Origin: Ancylomarina sp963977525
GTDB taxonomy: Bacteria; Bacteroidota; Bacteroidia; Bacteroidales; Marinifilaceae
Direction of reading: 5' to 3'
DNA length: 64,000 nucleotides
Assembly (NCBI GenBank): GCA_963977525.1
Contig: CAXBPC010000024.1
Span: 1 to 64,000, forward strand
The notes beneath the pieces are model-generated. The model did no database searches. It was given only the letters and a program-made list of their open reading frames with translations, and was not told where the DNA came from. The position numbers and the translations under genes were made by a program. Positions 8,668 to 16,943 of this stretch are shown piece after piece (the first letter of the stretch is position 1; each line of letters starts with the position of its first letter).

Positions 8668-10098
8668 TTACAAGCGAACAGTAACTGAACTTCCAGGAAT
8701 AATTTCAAAAGCACGTTTCTTTGTATAATGAGATAAGCGTACCGTTTTACTTCTAAACACCACGTGATAATTTCCAGGTTGAAGCGTAAGTGTTTTACGC
8801 AAAACTCTACTATCAAGAGCACAAACCCATTCCATTTTTCCATCTATTTTTATAAATAAATCGCATGGTCCATAAGTCGGTTTAAAAATAGTTGCCAAAC
8901 CTGGTTGCGGCACTTCAATTACAGTTGTTTCAGACGCCTTAATCTTCACATTCTCAATTTTGATACGTGGTAAGGTCAACAATTCTAAATCATAATTCCC
9001 CACTAGGTATTTTTGAGAATAATTTATAGCCTGTACATTAATCGTATTTTCATTTTTCTTGACAATACAACACAAATCTTTTAGCAAATTTGTTCTCTGA
9101 GATGTAACCTTCAATCGTCCTTGAACAGCACTAAACCCAACAATTGAATGTTTTCCTGGATCAATTCTAATGCTATCGATATGTAATTGGGGAAGTGTAT
9201 GAATCGTTATATCATATGGAATTAGTGGATCAATAAAAAGCGTATCTGGTAATCCCATAGAATTCATGGTATGCATATACTGATAACGTAACTTCCTGGT
9301 TGTATGATTATAAAAAGTCATAGGAACGTTACTCTCAGTTGGCTTATCATTTTCGTCCAACAAATTAACCTGCATCGACGTTTTATCAAGGACTTGAGAA
9401 ATCACGTAGTTTAATGTTCCTCCAAAATTCTTTTCCTTATCTACCTCTAAAAATTCACCTACACATTCAAAACTTTGTTGAAACCTTTTATCTAAACCTA
9501 TCCCAATAATAAAAGGTTCTAGAAAAATTCCTTTTTTCTGTAGATCTTCAGAAACAGCACAAGGATCACCATCACATGCTTCAACACCGTCCGTAATTAA
9601 AACAACAATATTGCGAACCAATTCCTTCGATTTAGGAAAATCAGTTGCTGCTTTTGAAAGAGCATAAGCAATTGGCGTTGTTCCTCTAGCATTTAAATAA
9701 CGCAGAGTTTGACGAATTACACCTGCATTATCTGGTGAAAAAGGAACCTCTAATTTTGTGTCCTCGCAATCTTGAGGCGGGAATGAACTTTGATGACCAT
9801 ATACTCTAAGAGCCATTTCAACATTACTCTCAAATTCTAAACTATCAATCATCTCGATCAAGAAGTTACGAGCGACATTCATCTTGGTAGATTTCTCCCA
9901 TCTACCGTTCATACTCTGCGAGGCATCGAATATGAACAATATCCTTGTTTTGTCTTTGACAGTTTTTATCTTTTGAGAAGAAGCTCGAACAGTAAATAGA
10001 CATAGAATTAAAAAGAAACAATATGTAATTAATTTCTTCAAATTATAGTGTGTTGGTGAAATAGTGTTTGATACTATTAAAATAGGCATTCTTATCAA
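8668..10098 (-). CDS. Secreted von Willebrand factor A domain protein
   Basis: A 476-residue protein. An N-terminal hydrophobic segment (about residues 20-42, LKKLITYCFFLILCLF) acts as a signal peptide. A vWA domain spans about 50-230, with an intact metal-ion-dependent adhesion site (DASQSMNG near 59, threonine in RGTTPIAYAL, ITDGVEACDGDPC). Two or three beta-rich repeats follow (about 240-476), resembling PEGA or carbohydrate-binding-like domains, though I do not assign a family. The cysteine-rich loop DGDPC recurs in Bacteroidota vWA proteins. The N-region is long, so a non-ATG start nearer the hydrophobic segment (TTG at L20) is possible. It stands alone, and adhesion or envelope function is inference. 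Confidence 0.85.
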   Translation of the reverse strand: MIRMPILIVSNTISPTHYNLKKLITYCFFLILCLFTVRASSQKIKTVKDKTRILFIFDASQSMNGRWEKSTKMNVARNFLIEMIDSLEFESNVEMALRVYGHQSSFPPQDCEDTKLEVPFSPDNAGVIRQTLRYLNARGTTPIAYALSKAATDFPKSKELVRNIVVLITDGVEACDGDPCAVSEDLQKKGIFLEPFIIGIGLDKRFQQSFECVGEFLEVDKEKNFGGTLNYVISQVLDKTSMQVNLLDENDKPTESNVPMTFYNHTTRKLRYQYMHTMNSMGLPDTLFIDPLIPYDITIHTLPQLHIDSIRIDPGKHSIVGFSAVQGRLKVTSQRTNLLKDLCCIVKKNENTINVQAINYSQKYLVGNYDLELLTLPRIKIENVKIKASETTVIEVPQPGLATIFKPTYGPCDLFIKIDGKMEWVCALDSRVLRKTLTLQPGNYHVVFRSKTVRLSHYTKKRAFEIIPGSSVTVRL

Positions 10099-10259
10099 GC
10101 TTTAAAAGCCTTTCCTATTTACACACTCAATATATGAAAATTAAATAAATGTTACTATTGAAATATTATGAATAAAAAAGCCCATCATAAGAGCTCATAT
10201 GTAAAACTATTTGTAAATTTGGTTAACCATTTAAATTCACGTTTCCTTCTTTCATAATA

Positions 10260-11081
10260 ATGCTCAAAAGAATTATTTACATTTCGACTATTCTAATCTT
10301 GCTTTTATTGGCAATCAAATATGCCACAGACAATAAATCTTGGGTTATAAAATTCTATGTGGATAATGATGGAAACCAAAGCCGAACTTTGATCTATATT
10401 AAAGGAGGTAATATGAAACTAGTTAGTAAGGACAAAACTTATCTTTATAACTCAGATTCAAAAACAATCAGCTTTATAAATCAAAAAGACAATAATTACT
10501 GGTCAGGTAATGTGTCTGATTTTAGAAAAGCTGTTACAAAAATTAAAATACAAACCGACGATGATTTTCTTTTGAATGATATTTCTTTTTTGAGAAATCT
10601 TAATTCTGTTGACAAGGTCCATTTTCAAGAAATGATGAATAGAAGAACAGGTAATAATCCTCTAATTCCTGATTATAGTATCTTCAACAATTTCAATATT
10701 GTAAGTACGCCTAACTTTACATCGATTGGAGAATATGCCGTTCGTAAGTACGAAGTAAGAAGCTCAAGGAAATTGTTGGAAGAAATATGGATAGCAGAAA
10801 ACCTAGTTTCACATATGGGCTGGAATATGGATGACTTTAAGGACTTTCTAGAGGTCTTCTTTTTTCATTCAGGAGTTGCTCCTTTCTTTAACCTAAACTC
10901 CTACATGAAAGTACGAAAAAATGGACTTCCTTTAAAAGTTATCATTTTTACTGGCCAAGAAAAAACGATAATAACAATGGACCATGCCTCTAAAACAAAA
11001 CTTAACGACGACGCTTTCTCAATTCCAGAAAATTTCACTTTGACTACTGTAGATGAAATACTAACATCAACCTCAAGATAA
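10260..11081 (+). CDS. Anchored or secreted protein of unknown function
   Basis: A 273-residue protein I do not recognise. Residues 4-20 (RIIYISTILILLLLAIK) form a signal anchor or signal peptide. The remainder is mixed alpha/beta without cysteines or obvious repeats. The pattern of an N-terminal strand-rich half (YIKGGNMKLVSKDKTYLYNSDSK is typical of extracted-iron or DUF4412-like folds), then a Lys/Asn-rich C-terminal half, suggests a periplasmic beta protein, but this is weak. It is convergent with the transglutaminase-like gene 16 bases downstream and divergent from the vWA gene. Confidence 0.7.
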   Translation: MLKRIIYISTILILLLLAIKYATDNKSWVIKFYVDNDGNQSRTLIYIKGGNMKLVSKDKTYLYNSDSKTISFINQKDNNYWSGNVSDFRKAVTKIKIQTDDDFLLNDISFLRNLNSVDKVHFQEMMNRRTGNNPLIPDYSIFNNFNIVSTPNFTSIGEYAVRKYEVRSSRKLLEEIWIAENLVSHMGWNMDDFKDFLEVFFFHSGVAPFFNLNSYMKVRKNGLPLKVIIFTGQEKTIITMDHASKTKLNDDAFSIPENFTLTTVDEILTSTSR

Positions 11082-11097
11082 TTACGTCTGTCAAAAC

Positions 11098-12156
11098 TCA
11101 CTTTCCTAATCTCTTTTTCTCGTTGTGCGTTATTTGAATCCATTGCTGTATCACAGATAAATTGTCTCGCGCCTGTAGATACATGAGTTGAGAAGAAATA
11201 TCAGCAGTAGCTTTAAATAAATTCATAGCCTTCGTAATATTTTCTCTTGCCATATCTAATTCTTTAAGGCTTTTGTTTTCAAGGGAACTTTGATAATGTA
11301 AAATTAAAAGCGCGTACCTATAATATTCAATAGCTCTATTATACTTGTTTGATGCATTTGCTTTATAAATTTCATCCGCAGTTTTAAGACATTTTTCTCT
11401 TGAGTTTAAACTCTTGTATTGTTTAAGACTATCGACATAATTGAAGTATGATTTTTTCTTCTCTAAATAACTATTGATAATCTCATCTCCCATATTAAAA
11501 ACAAAAATAGGAACAGGTGTTTCTATAAACTGCCATAAAGGAACAAGAGGAATATGACTCAAAACAAATTCATGTGGATCAACCATATAAAATTCGTTAG
11601 TACTTCGTTTTATGCCTGAATGCTCCAGATATGCATAGGCCCATGTCAAATCAAAAAAGCGCCACTCATCATTTAATTTTACAACATTCCATGAATGTGT
11701 CGCTCTATCCTGCAAAGCTCCATTTTTTGAAATATATCCACCAACAGTATAAGCTTCAATTCCAGATTGCAAACAGAAAAATTGAAAAAGCTTAGAAAAC
11801 CCTTCACATACAGCTTTCTTTCTTTTTAAAACAGAAACAGGAGATACATAATTATTTGATCCCATATAAAAATGTAAATTCTTATCGTAAAGAAGCTCCA
11901 CCTGATCTTCGTATTTGATGTTTGTGATAATCCATATATAAAATGCCCTTATCTTTTCTTCATCATCAATTCCTATAGAATCTAAATATCGATGGATATA
12001 TAGGATATTATTAGACAAACTATCTGGTGCATTTTTTACTTGTCGATCGATTGATCCATATTTCCCAAAAGTAGGCTCTTGCGCTTGCGAGAAACTCAAG
12101 ATTCCAAGTAAGAACACGATCAGAATAATAGATTTTATATTGAGATTATAGGCCAT
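11098..12156 (-). CDS. Secreted transglutaminase-like (cysteine protease fold) protein
   Basis: A 352-residue protein with a signal peptide (about 1-26, ending SQAQ). The transglutaminase-like core spans about 65-180. The expected catalytic triad is intact: C117 in KKAVCEGFSK, H154 in ATHSWNVV, and D169 in FFDLTWAY. The C-terminal part is helical and lacks a recognisable domain. Such proteins act as cysteine proteases or amidases, or have unknown extracytoplasmic roles, in Bacteroidota. It lies between an unknown anchored protein (convergent) and ychF (divergent). Substrate is unknown. Confidence 0.85.
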   Translation of the reverse strand: MAYNLNIKSIILIVFLLGILSFSQAQEPTFGKYGSIDRQVKNAPDSLSNNILYIHRYLDSIGIDDEEKIRAFYIWIITNIKYEDQVELLYDKNLHFYMGSNNYVSPVSVLKRKKAVCEGFSKLFQFFCLQSGIEAYTVGGYISKNGALQDRATHSWNVVKLNDEWRFFDLTWAYAYLEHSGIKRSTNEFYMVDPHEFVLSHIPLVPLWQFIETPVPIFVFNMGDEIINSYLEKKKSYFNYVDSLKQYKSLNSREKCLKTADEIYKANASNKYNRAIEYYRYALLILHYQSSLENKSLKELDMARENITKAMNLFKATADISSQLMYLQARDNLSVIQQWIQITHNEKKRLGK

Positions 12157-12249
12157 ATTCTAAAACTAATAAAATTATAAAGACTATGACCTATGTTTCT
12201 AATATCTAAACACGTATTTAACATTTATTAATTTGGCTAATCTCGAAAA

Positions 12250-12280
12250 TTGGCACATCGAAATTTTAAATGTACTTTTG
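12250..12280 (+). promoter_or_regulatory. Bacteroidota-type promoter of ychF
   Basis: TTG (12250-12252, in ATTGGC) is followed by 20 bases and TACTTTTG (12273-12280), a match to the -7 consensus TAnnTTTG. The predicted start point is about 35-40 bases before the ychF ATG. Confidence 0.7.
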
Positions 12281-12324
12281 CACAGATTTTTTGAAACTCA
12301 GCAAATTAATAAATAGAATATAAC

Positions 12325-13425
12325 ATGGCATTACAGTGTGGAATCGTAGGATTACCAAATGTTGGAAAATCCACTTTGTTTAATTGTTTGTCGAATGCAA
12401 AAGCACAGTCGGCTAATTTCCCTTTTTGTACAATCGAGCCAAATATAGGTGTAATAACTATACCAGATGATCGCTTGATTAGACTAACAGAATTAGTTCA
12501 GCCACAAAAAGTACAACCTTCGGTAATGGAGATTGTAGATATTGCTGGTTTGGTTAAAGGTGCTAGTAAAGGTGAAGGTTTAGGGAATAAATTCTTAACG
12601 AATATTCGCGAAACGAATGCGATCATTCACGTATTACGTTGTTTCGAAGATGACAATATTGTACACGTAGATGGTTCGGTTGATCCAATTCGGGATAAGG
12701 AAACCATTGATATGGAACTTCAGCTTAAAGATCTTGAAACTGTAGAAGCTAGACTTCAGAAAGCTGCTAAACTTGCAAAAGTTGGTAAAAACCCAGAAGC
12801 TAAACGTCTAGCAGACGTTTTAGTACGTTACAAGGAAGTTTTAATACAAGGAAAGTCAGCACGTGTTGTAGAATTGAGCGAAGCTGAAGTGTTAGTAACT
12901 TTAGATCTTCATTTATTAACCACTAAGCCTGTATTATACGTTTGTAATGTTGACGAAGCATCGGTACAAACAGGTAACTCATATGTTGATGCTGTTAAAG
13001 AAGCTGTGAAAGATGAAAATGCTCAAGTCTTAATTGTTGGTGCTGGTATTGAAGCTGACATTGCTGAACTTGAATCATACGAAGAGAAACAAATGTTTCT
13101 AGAAGATCTTGGTCTTGAAGAGCCTGGTGTTAATAAATTGATTAAAGCAGCATTTAGCCTTCTTGAGCTTGAAACTTATTTCACTGCTGGGGTAAAAGAA
13201 GTTAGATCATGGACTTACCCTAAAGGCTCTAAGGCTCCTCAAGCTGCAGGCGTTATTCACACTGATTTTGAAAAAGGATTTATTCGTGCTGAGGTTATCA
13301 AGTACGAAGATTTCTCAAACTTAGGATCTGAAAATGCTTGTAAAGAAGCAGGAAAAATGAATGTAGAAGGTAAAGAATATGTTGTTCAGGATGGTGACAT
13401 TATGCACTTTCGTTTCAATGTGTAA
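12325..13425 (+). CDS. ychF: Ribosome-binding ATPase YchF
   Basis: A 366-residue OBG-family P-loop NTPase that hydrolyses ATP and binds ribosomes. The G1 loop GLPNVGKST is at 8-16, and the G3 region reads DIAGLVKGASKGEGLGNKFL. The G4 position reads NVDE rather than NKxD, as expected for the ATP-specific YchF subfamily. A coiled-coil insert lies around 125-180 and a C-terminal TGS domain around 280-366 (YFTAGVKEVRSWT, VIHTDFEKGFIRAEV). Length is normal. It has a good promoter and its own terminator, so it is probably monocistronic. Confidence 0.97.
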   Translation: MALQCGIVGLPNVGKSTLFNCLSNAKAQSANFPFCTIEPNIGVITIPDDRLIRLTELVQPQKVQPSVMEIVDIAGLVKGASKGEGLGNKFLTNIRETNAIIHVLRCFEDDNIVHVDGSVDPIRDKETIDMELQLKDLETVEARLQKAAKLAKVGKNPEAKRLADVLVRYKEVLIQGKSARVVELSEAEVLVTLDLHLLTTKPVLYVCNVDEASVQTGNSYVDAVKEAVKDENAQVLIVGAGIEADIAELESYEEKQMFLEDLGLEEPGVNKLIKAAFSLLELETYFTAGVKEVRSWTYPKGSKAPQAAGVIHTDFEKGFIRAEVIKYEDFSNLGSENACKEAGKMNVEGKEYVVQDGDIMHFRFNV

Positions 13426-13448
13426 CGAATCTTATTAGAAAATATTTT

Positions 13449-13476
13449 AAGGCTGCCTCTTAAGGCAGCCTTTTTT
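13449..13476 (+). terminator. Intrinsic terminator of ychF
   Basis: AAGGCTGCCT (13449-13458) pairs with AGGCAGCCTT (13463-13472) around a 4-base loop and is followed by six T. Confidence 0.95.
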
Positions 13477-13516
13477 ATTTTAACTCAACATTCCCAACTT
13501 GACATGTTAATATTTT

Positions 13517-13524
13517 TATCTTTG
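13517..13524 (+). promoter_or_regulatory. -7 box upstream of crcB
   Basis: TATCTTTG matches TAnnTTTG and lies 22 bases before the crcB ATG. A TTG at 13499-13501 is only 15 bases away, shorter than usual, so the -33 element is uncertain. No fluoride riboswitch could be seen in the short leader. Confidence 0.45.
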
Positions 13525-13546
13525 CTCTGGTAAATAAAAACTCACT

Positions 13547-13924
13547 ATGCTTCGAACTATATTACTTATAGGGTTAGGTGGCTTCCTTGGCAGTATATCT
13601 AGATTCTTAATTGCACTTGGTGTAAATCGAATGTTTCATACCATTCTACCAATTGGGACTCTAGCCGTAAATGTACTTGGTTGTTTATTAATTGGAATGA
13701 TTTATTCTCTTGCAGAACAAAAAAACATCCTAAGTCCTGAACTTAGAATTTTCCTAAGTGTTGGATTTTGTGGAGGTTTCACCACTTTCTCTTCCTTTGT
13801 GTTCGAGGAGTTCAGTTTGATTAAAACTGGAGATTTTCTAGTTCTTGCTGTTTATTTAGGAGCCAGTGTTTTTTTAGGACTAATTGCGGTTTATTTAGGT
13901 AGTCAAGTCCACAAGTTGTTTTAA
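13547..13924 (+). CDS. crcB: Fluoride channel CrcB/FluC
   Basis: A 125-residue inner-membrane fluoride exporter that works as a dual-topology dimer. It has four predicted transmembrane helices. The family motifs are present: GGFLGSISRF near 11-20, the conserved asparagine in TLAVNVLGC, and GGFTTFSSFVFEE near 75-87 with the phenylalanines that line the fluoride path. Length is normal for a single-gene (homodimeric) CrcB. It lies between ychF and the alkaline-phosphatase-fold gene, 35 bases before the latter, and could be co-transcribed with it. Confidence 0.95.
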   Translation: MLRTILLIGLGGFLGSISRFLIALGVNRMFHTILPIGTLAVNVLGCLLIGMIYSLAEQKNILSPELRIFLSVGFCGGFTTFSSFVFEEFSLIKTGDFLVLAVYLGASVFLGLIAVYLGSQVHKLF

Positions 13925-13959
13925 TCAATAAGTCATTCTCCAAAGTTTATTCTGAAAGC

Positions 13960-15588
13960 ATGAACACTAAATATACTATCTTAGGATTTCTTCTGATCAT
14001 TTGTAGCTTTTTAAAAGCAAATGCCCAAACTGATTCATCGAACACACAAGCTAACCAACCAAAACTTATCGTTGGTATTGTAATCGATCATTTAAGAAGT
14101 GACTATTTCAACAAGTATTCTCACTTATTCTCTGAAGGTGGTTTTAATAAAATAATAGAAGAAGGAGCTTTCAGTTCTAATACTCAATACAACTACCAAT
14201 ACTCACAAACTGGGGTTGACCACGCTACAATCTTCACAGGAACACCTCCTGCTTATCACGGAATAATTTCTCATGCATGGTTCAATCGGATTTCTGAAAG
14301 TGCAGAGGCGGCAACCTATGACAAAAGATATAGAAAGTTGGGTATAGTAGATACAATAGCTTCAAAATCGCCTCATAAACTTCTTGCTCCAACTTTAGGT
14401 GATCTCATGAAATTGAACAACCCAAACTCAAGAGTAATCGGAGTTGCACTAAACAACGAAGCTGCAATTTATTCGGCAGGTCATTCTGCTGATGTAGCAT
14501 ATTGGCTCGATGGTGTTCAAGGTAAATTCACGAGCTCTTCGTATTACCAAGAAACATTATTTAATTGGGTAAATGATTTTAACGCTACCGATTTGCCAAA
14601 TAAATATCTTGACAAACCATGGGTTCCTAAAACTTTGGATGATAACGGCAACTCGACTGATATTATAAAAGCGAAACTTAAGCTTACCGATCATTTTTAT
14701 TACGATCTGAAAAAGGAAAAAAAGAAGTTTGGCTATCACGCGATTAAAAATTACCCTGCTGGAAATCTCTTAATTAAAGATTTTGCTGCTTCAACAATCA
14801 TTAATGAAAATTTAGGTAAAGATGATGATTGTGACTTAATCACAATAAACTTCTCTTGTTTAGGAAATAACCATCGTAATTTCTCGCCTTATTCAGACGA
14901 AATATTAGACTGCATAACTAGGCTCGATCAAAATATAGCTGATTTAATTACATTTTTAGATGAGCAAGTTGGAATGGAAAATGTATTGCTTTTTATAACT
15001 GCCGATCAGGCTGCTAGTTTCTTACCATCTGATCTTGAAAAGCAACGCATTCCTCACGGTTATTTTAGCTCTTATAATGCCGTTGCCCTTCTGAAATCGT
15101 ACTTCAACGTGACATACGGAGCCGGACAATGGATATCAGCTTACGATGCACAACAAATCTTTCTAAATAGGAAACTCATAGAAGATAAGAAGCTATCACT
15201 AGAAGAAGTTCAAATAAAGGCGGCCAAATTTCTAGTTCAATTCTCAGGCGTATCTAAAGCTGTTCCTGCACACAATTTTATACAAACCAACTTCAGTCAT
15301 GGCGTTATGAATAAAATTCAGCGCTCATTCAATCATAAAAGATCAGGTGATGTGATTATTACTTTGGAACCTGGTTGGGTCAACCAAATAAAAGATGAAA
15401 GAGATCTCGTAGCTCAGTACAGCCAATCAAGAAGAGTTCCTTTGTTTCTATATGGATGGAAGATTAAAAATCAACAACTAAATCAGCAACTAGATATTGA
15501 AGATATTGTTCCAACGATATCAACATTCTTAAAAATTGCTCCTCCTTCTGGATGTATGGGCAGTCCAATAAAAGGATTAGTCGATTAA
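13960..15588 (+). CDS. Secreted alkaline-phosphatase-fold protein, probable pseudoenzyme (PafA-like)
   Basis: A 542-residue protein with a signal peptide (residues 1-22, ending ANAQ). It aligns along its whole length with the phosphatase PafA of Bacteroidota. It keeps the first metal-ligand Asp (D43, IDHLRSDY), the nucleophile Thr (T84, QTGVDHAT) and D349 (TADQ). Other catalytic positions differ. PafA D305 and H309 become G302 and R306 (SCLGNNHRNF), H353 becomes Q350, and H486 becomes R492 (SRRVPLFLYG). The substrate residues N100, K162 and R164 become H105, N165 and E167. Two zinc ions should therefore not bind. The reading frame is intact and the fold is well conserved, so this looks like a maintained pseudophosphatase rather than a decayed gene. 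The alignment is by eye. Its stop overlaps the stop of the convergent phosphopantetheinyl transferase gene by 4 bases. Confidence 0.85.
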   Translation: MNTKYTILGFLLIICSFLKANAQTDSSNTQANQPKLIVGIVIDHLRSDYFNKYSHLFSEGGFNKIIEEGAFSSNTQYNYQYSQTGVDHATIFTGTPPAYHGIISHAWFNRISESAEAATYDKRYRKLGIVDTIASKSPHKLLAPTLGDLMKLNNPNSRVIGVALNNEAAIYSAGHSADVAYWLDGVQGKFTSSSYYQETLFNWVNDFNATDLPNKYLDKPWVPKTLDDNGNSTDIIKAKLKLTDHFYYDLKKEKKKFGYHAIKNYPAGNLLIKDFAASTIINENLGKDDDCDLITINFSCLGNNHRNFSPYSDEILDCITRLDQNIADLITFLDEQVGMENVLLFITADQAASFLPSDLEKQRIPHGYFSSYNAVALLKSYFNVTYGAGQWISAYDAQQIFLNRKLIEDKKLSLEEVQIKAAKFLVQFSGVSKAVPAHNFIQTNFSHGVMNKIQRSFNHKRSGDVIITLEPGWVNQIKDERDLVAQYSQSRRVPLFLYGWKIKNQQLNQQLDIEDIVPTISTFLKIAPPSGCMGSPIKGLVD

Positions 15589-16223
15589 TTCCTTTTTTGG
15601 CAACACCAAACCATTAGGTAAGAATCAAAAATTTGATGATGAAAATCGAACTTCTTAGAAAAGTCACTTCGTAAAACTTCTCCTGAAAAAATAGATTGAG
15701 ATGGCTTAAATGGAAATATTTTCAGCTCATCAATTAAAAGCACATCCTTTTTTCCATACAATTTAATCAAGCACTCTTTAGCACACCAGTGCTGATAAAT
15801 ATGAACTTGCTTATCTGACTCCGAGATGAAGGATAATTCATCTTCACTTAAAAAACGGTTACTGATTCGGTATACCCGATCAGATAAGTATTCTATATCA
15901 AGAGCCATATCGTGATCCACACCAACCATAACTCCAACATAGTCCTTACTATGAGAAATACTTATCTCATAATTAGAATCTACAAGTAAAGGCTTCCCGT
16001 GTTCATTGTTTTCAATAGATTTACCTTCACCCAAAAGTTCTTGCAATAATATTCGAGTCGCAACAAATTCTTTTTTGCGAGATAAACTCCCAAAAGAATC
16101 GAGTCTTGTTTTGTCATTATGGTTTAATCGAACACATTCCATTAGGATCTCTAGCTCCTCGGTAATTTTCCAAAGGGCCATCTGACAATTTTTATTTATT
16201 TGAATATGTTCTACTAAAGGCAT
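15585..16223 (-). CDS. 4'-phosphopantetheinyl transferase family protein
   Basis: A 212-residue enzyme that transfers phosphopantetheine from CoA to a serine of an acyl or peptidyl carrier protein. The Sfp-type signature is present: ALDIEYL (magnesium-binding Asp and Glu) near 107-113 and WCAKECLIKLYG near 146-157 (the W-x-x-KE-x-x-x-K motif). Length fits the Sfp/Gsp group rather than the shorter AcpS. It is the last gene after gldE and gldD on the minus strand, 31 bases after gldD, and its end overlaps the convergent alkaline-phosphatase-fold gene. Its carrier protein target is not in the window. Confidence 0.9.
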   Translation of the reverse strand: MPLVEHIQINKNCQMALWKITEELEILMECVRLNHNDKTRLDSFGSLSRKKEFVATRILLQELLGEGKSIENNEHGKPLLVDSNYEISISHSKDYVGVMVGVDHDMALDIEYLSDRVYRISNRFLSEDELSFISESDKQVHIYQHWCAKECLIKLYGKKDVLLIDELKIFPFKPSQSIFSGEVLRSDFSKKFDFHHQIFDSYLMVWCCQKRN

Positions 16224-16254
16224 AAAATTTCACTCTAATGATTAAGGTTTGGGA

Positions 16255-16839
16255 TTACTTCCATTTAAGGCTTTCCATAAGGTGTACAATATCCTTATCG
16301 ATATATTTAATAACTGGAGCCAATGAGTCAGAATTTGGGTGATTATTGAAATAAAGCGATCCTCTTAGAAAGTGTTTCAAACTATCAGTAGCAATAAACT
16401 GAACTGAAGAAGCTGCATTTCCTTGAATACGATAAACCAAGCCATAAACATTTTGCTGCTCATCTATATAGTTTGTCCCATCTATTGCATCAGCCTTAAT
16501 AGCATGCTTATACACCAATCGGTGTGAATCTTCCAAATATTTCTCAAGGTTTTCGCTAACTTCCTTATAACTCAAGTGTAGCGTTGCATTATACTTAGGG
16601 TATTCTACATTTAGCCAATATTCCTCAGCTAAGCGACTCTTGTCTTTTACAACCTGTGCACCTTTAAAATATTCAAAACTAAAAGGATAGTTTTCATTCC
16701 AAATCTCATACTTCTTTTCAGGAAATTCAATACGAAAATACCCTTTAGGCTTGGGCATCGCCTTCTCTTTGCAAGAGATTGGCAAGAGTGAAAAAACAAC
16801 TAGGATTGACAAAATTATAATATGGGGATGCCTAGGCAT
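16255..16839 (-). CDS. gldD: Gliding motility lipoprotein GldD
   Basis: A 194-residue lipoprotein required for gliding and type IX secretion in the flavobacterial model. The signal peptide ends in a lipobox LLPISC with C23 as the acylated residue. The start of the mature protein has the GldD hallmark PKPKGYFRIEFPEKKY. Length matches GldD. It lies downstream of gldE, as in many Bacteroidota, supporting the assignment. Its molecular action is not known in detail. Confidence 0.93.
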   Translation of the reverse strand: MPRHPHIIILSILVVFSLLPISCKEKAMPKPKGYFRIEFPEKKYEIWNENYPFSFEYFKGAQVVKDKSRLAEEYWLNVEYPKYNATLHLSYKEVSENLEKYLEDSHRLVYKHAIKADAIDGTNYIDEQQNVYGLVYRIQGNAASSVQFIATDSLKHFLRGSLYFNNHPNSDSLAPVIKYIDKDIVHLMESLKWK

Positions 16840-16943
16840 ATGAAATCAAATTTTAAATTATTAGAGCTGCAATTTGCATAAATTTCAAAGAAACTCACAT
16901 ATTTAAATTTCACAATTAAATAATATAAACCAAAATTTACGAT

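Noticed and set aside
8616..8843. 75-residue minus-strand ORF
   Set aside because: It overlaps the 3' part of the vWA gene in another frame and has no family features.
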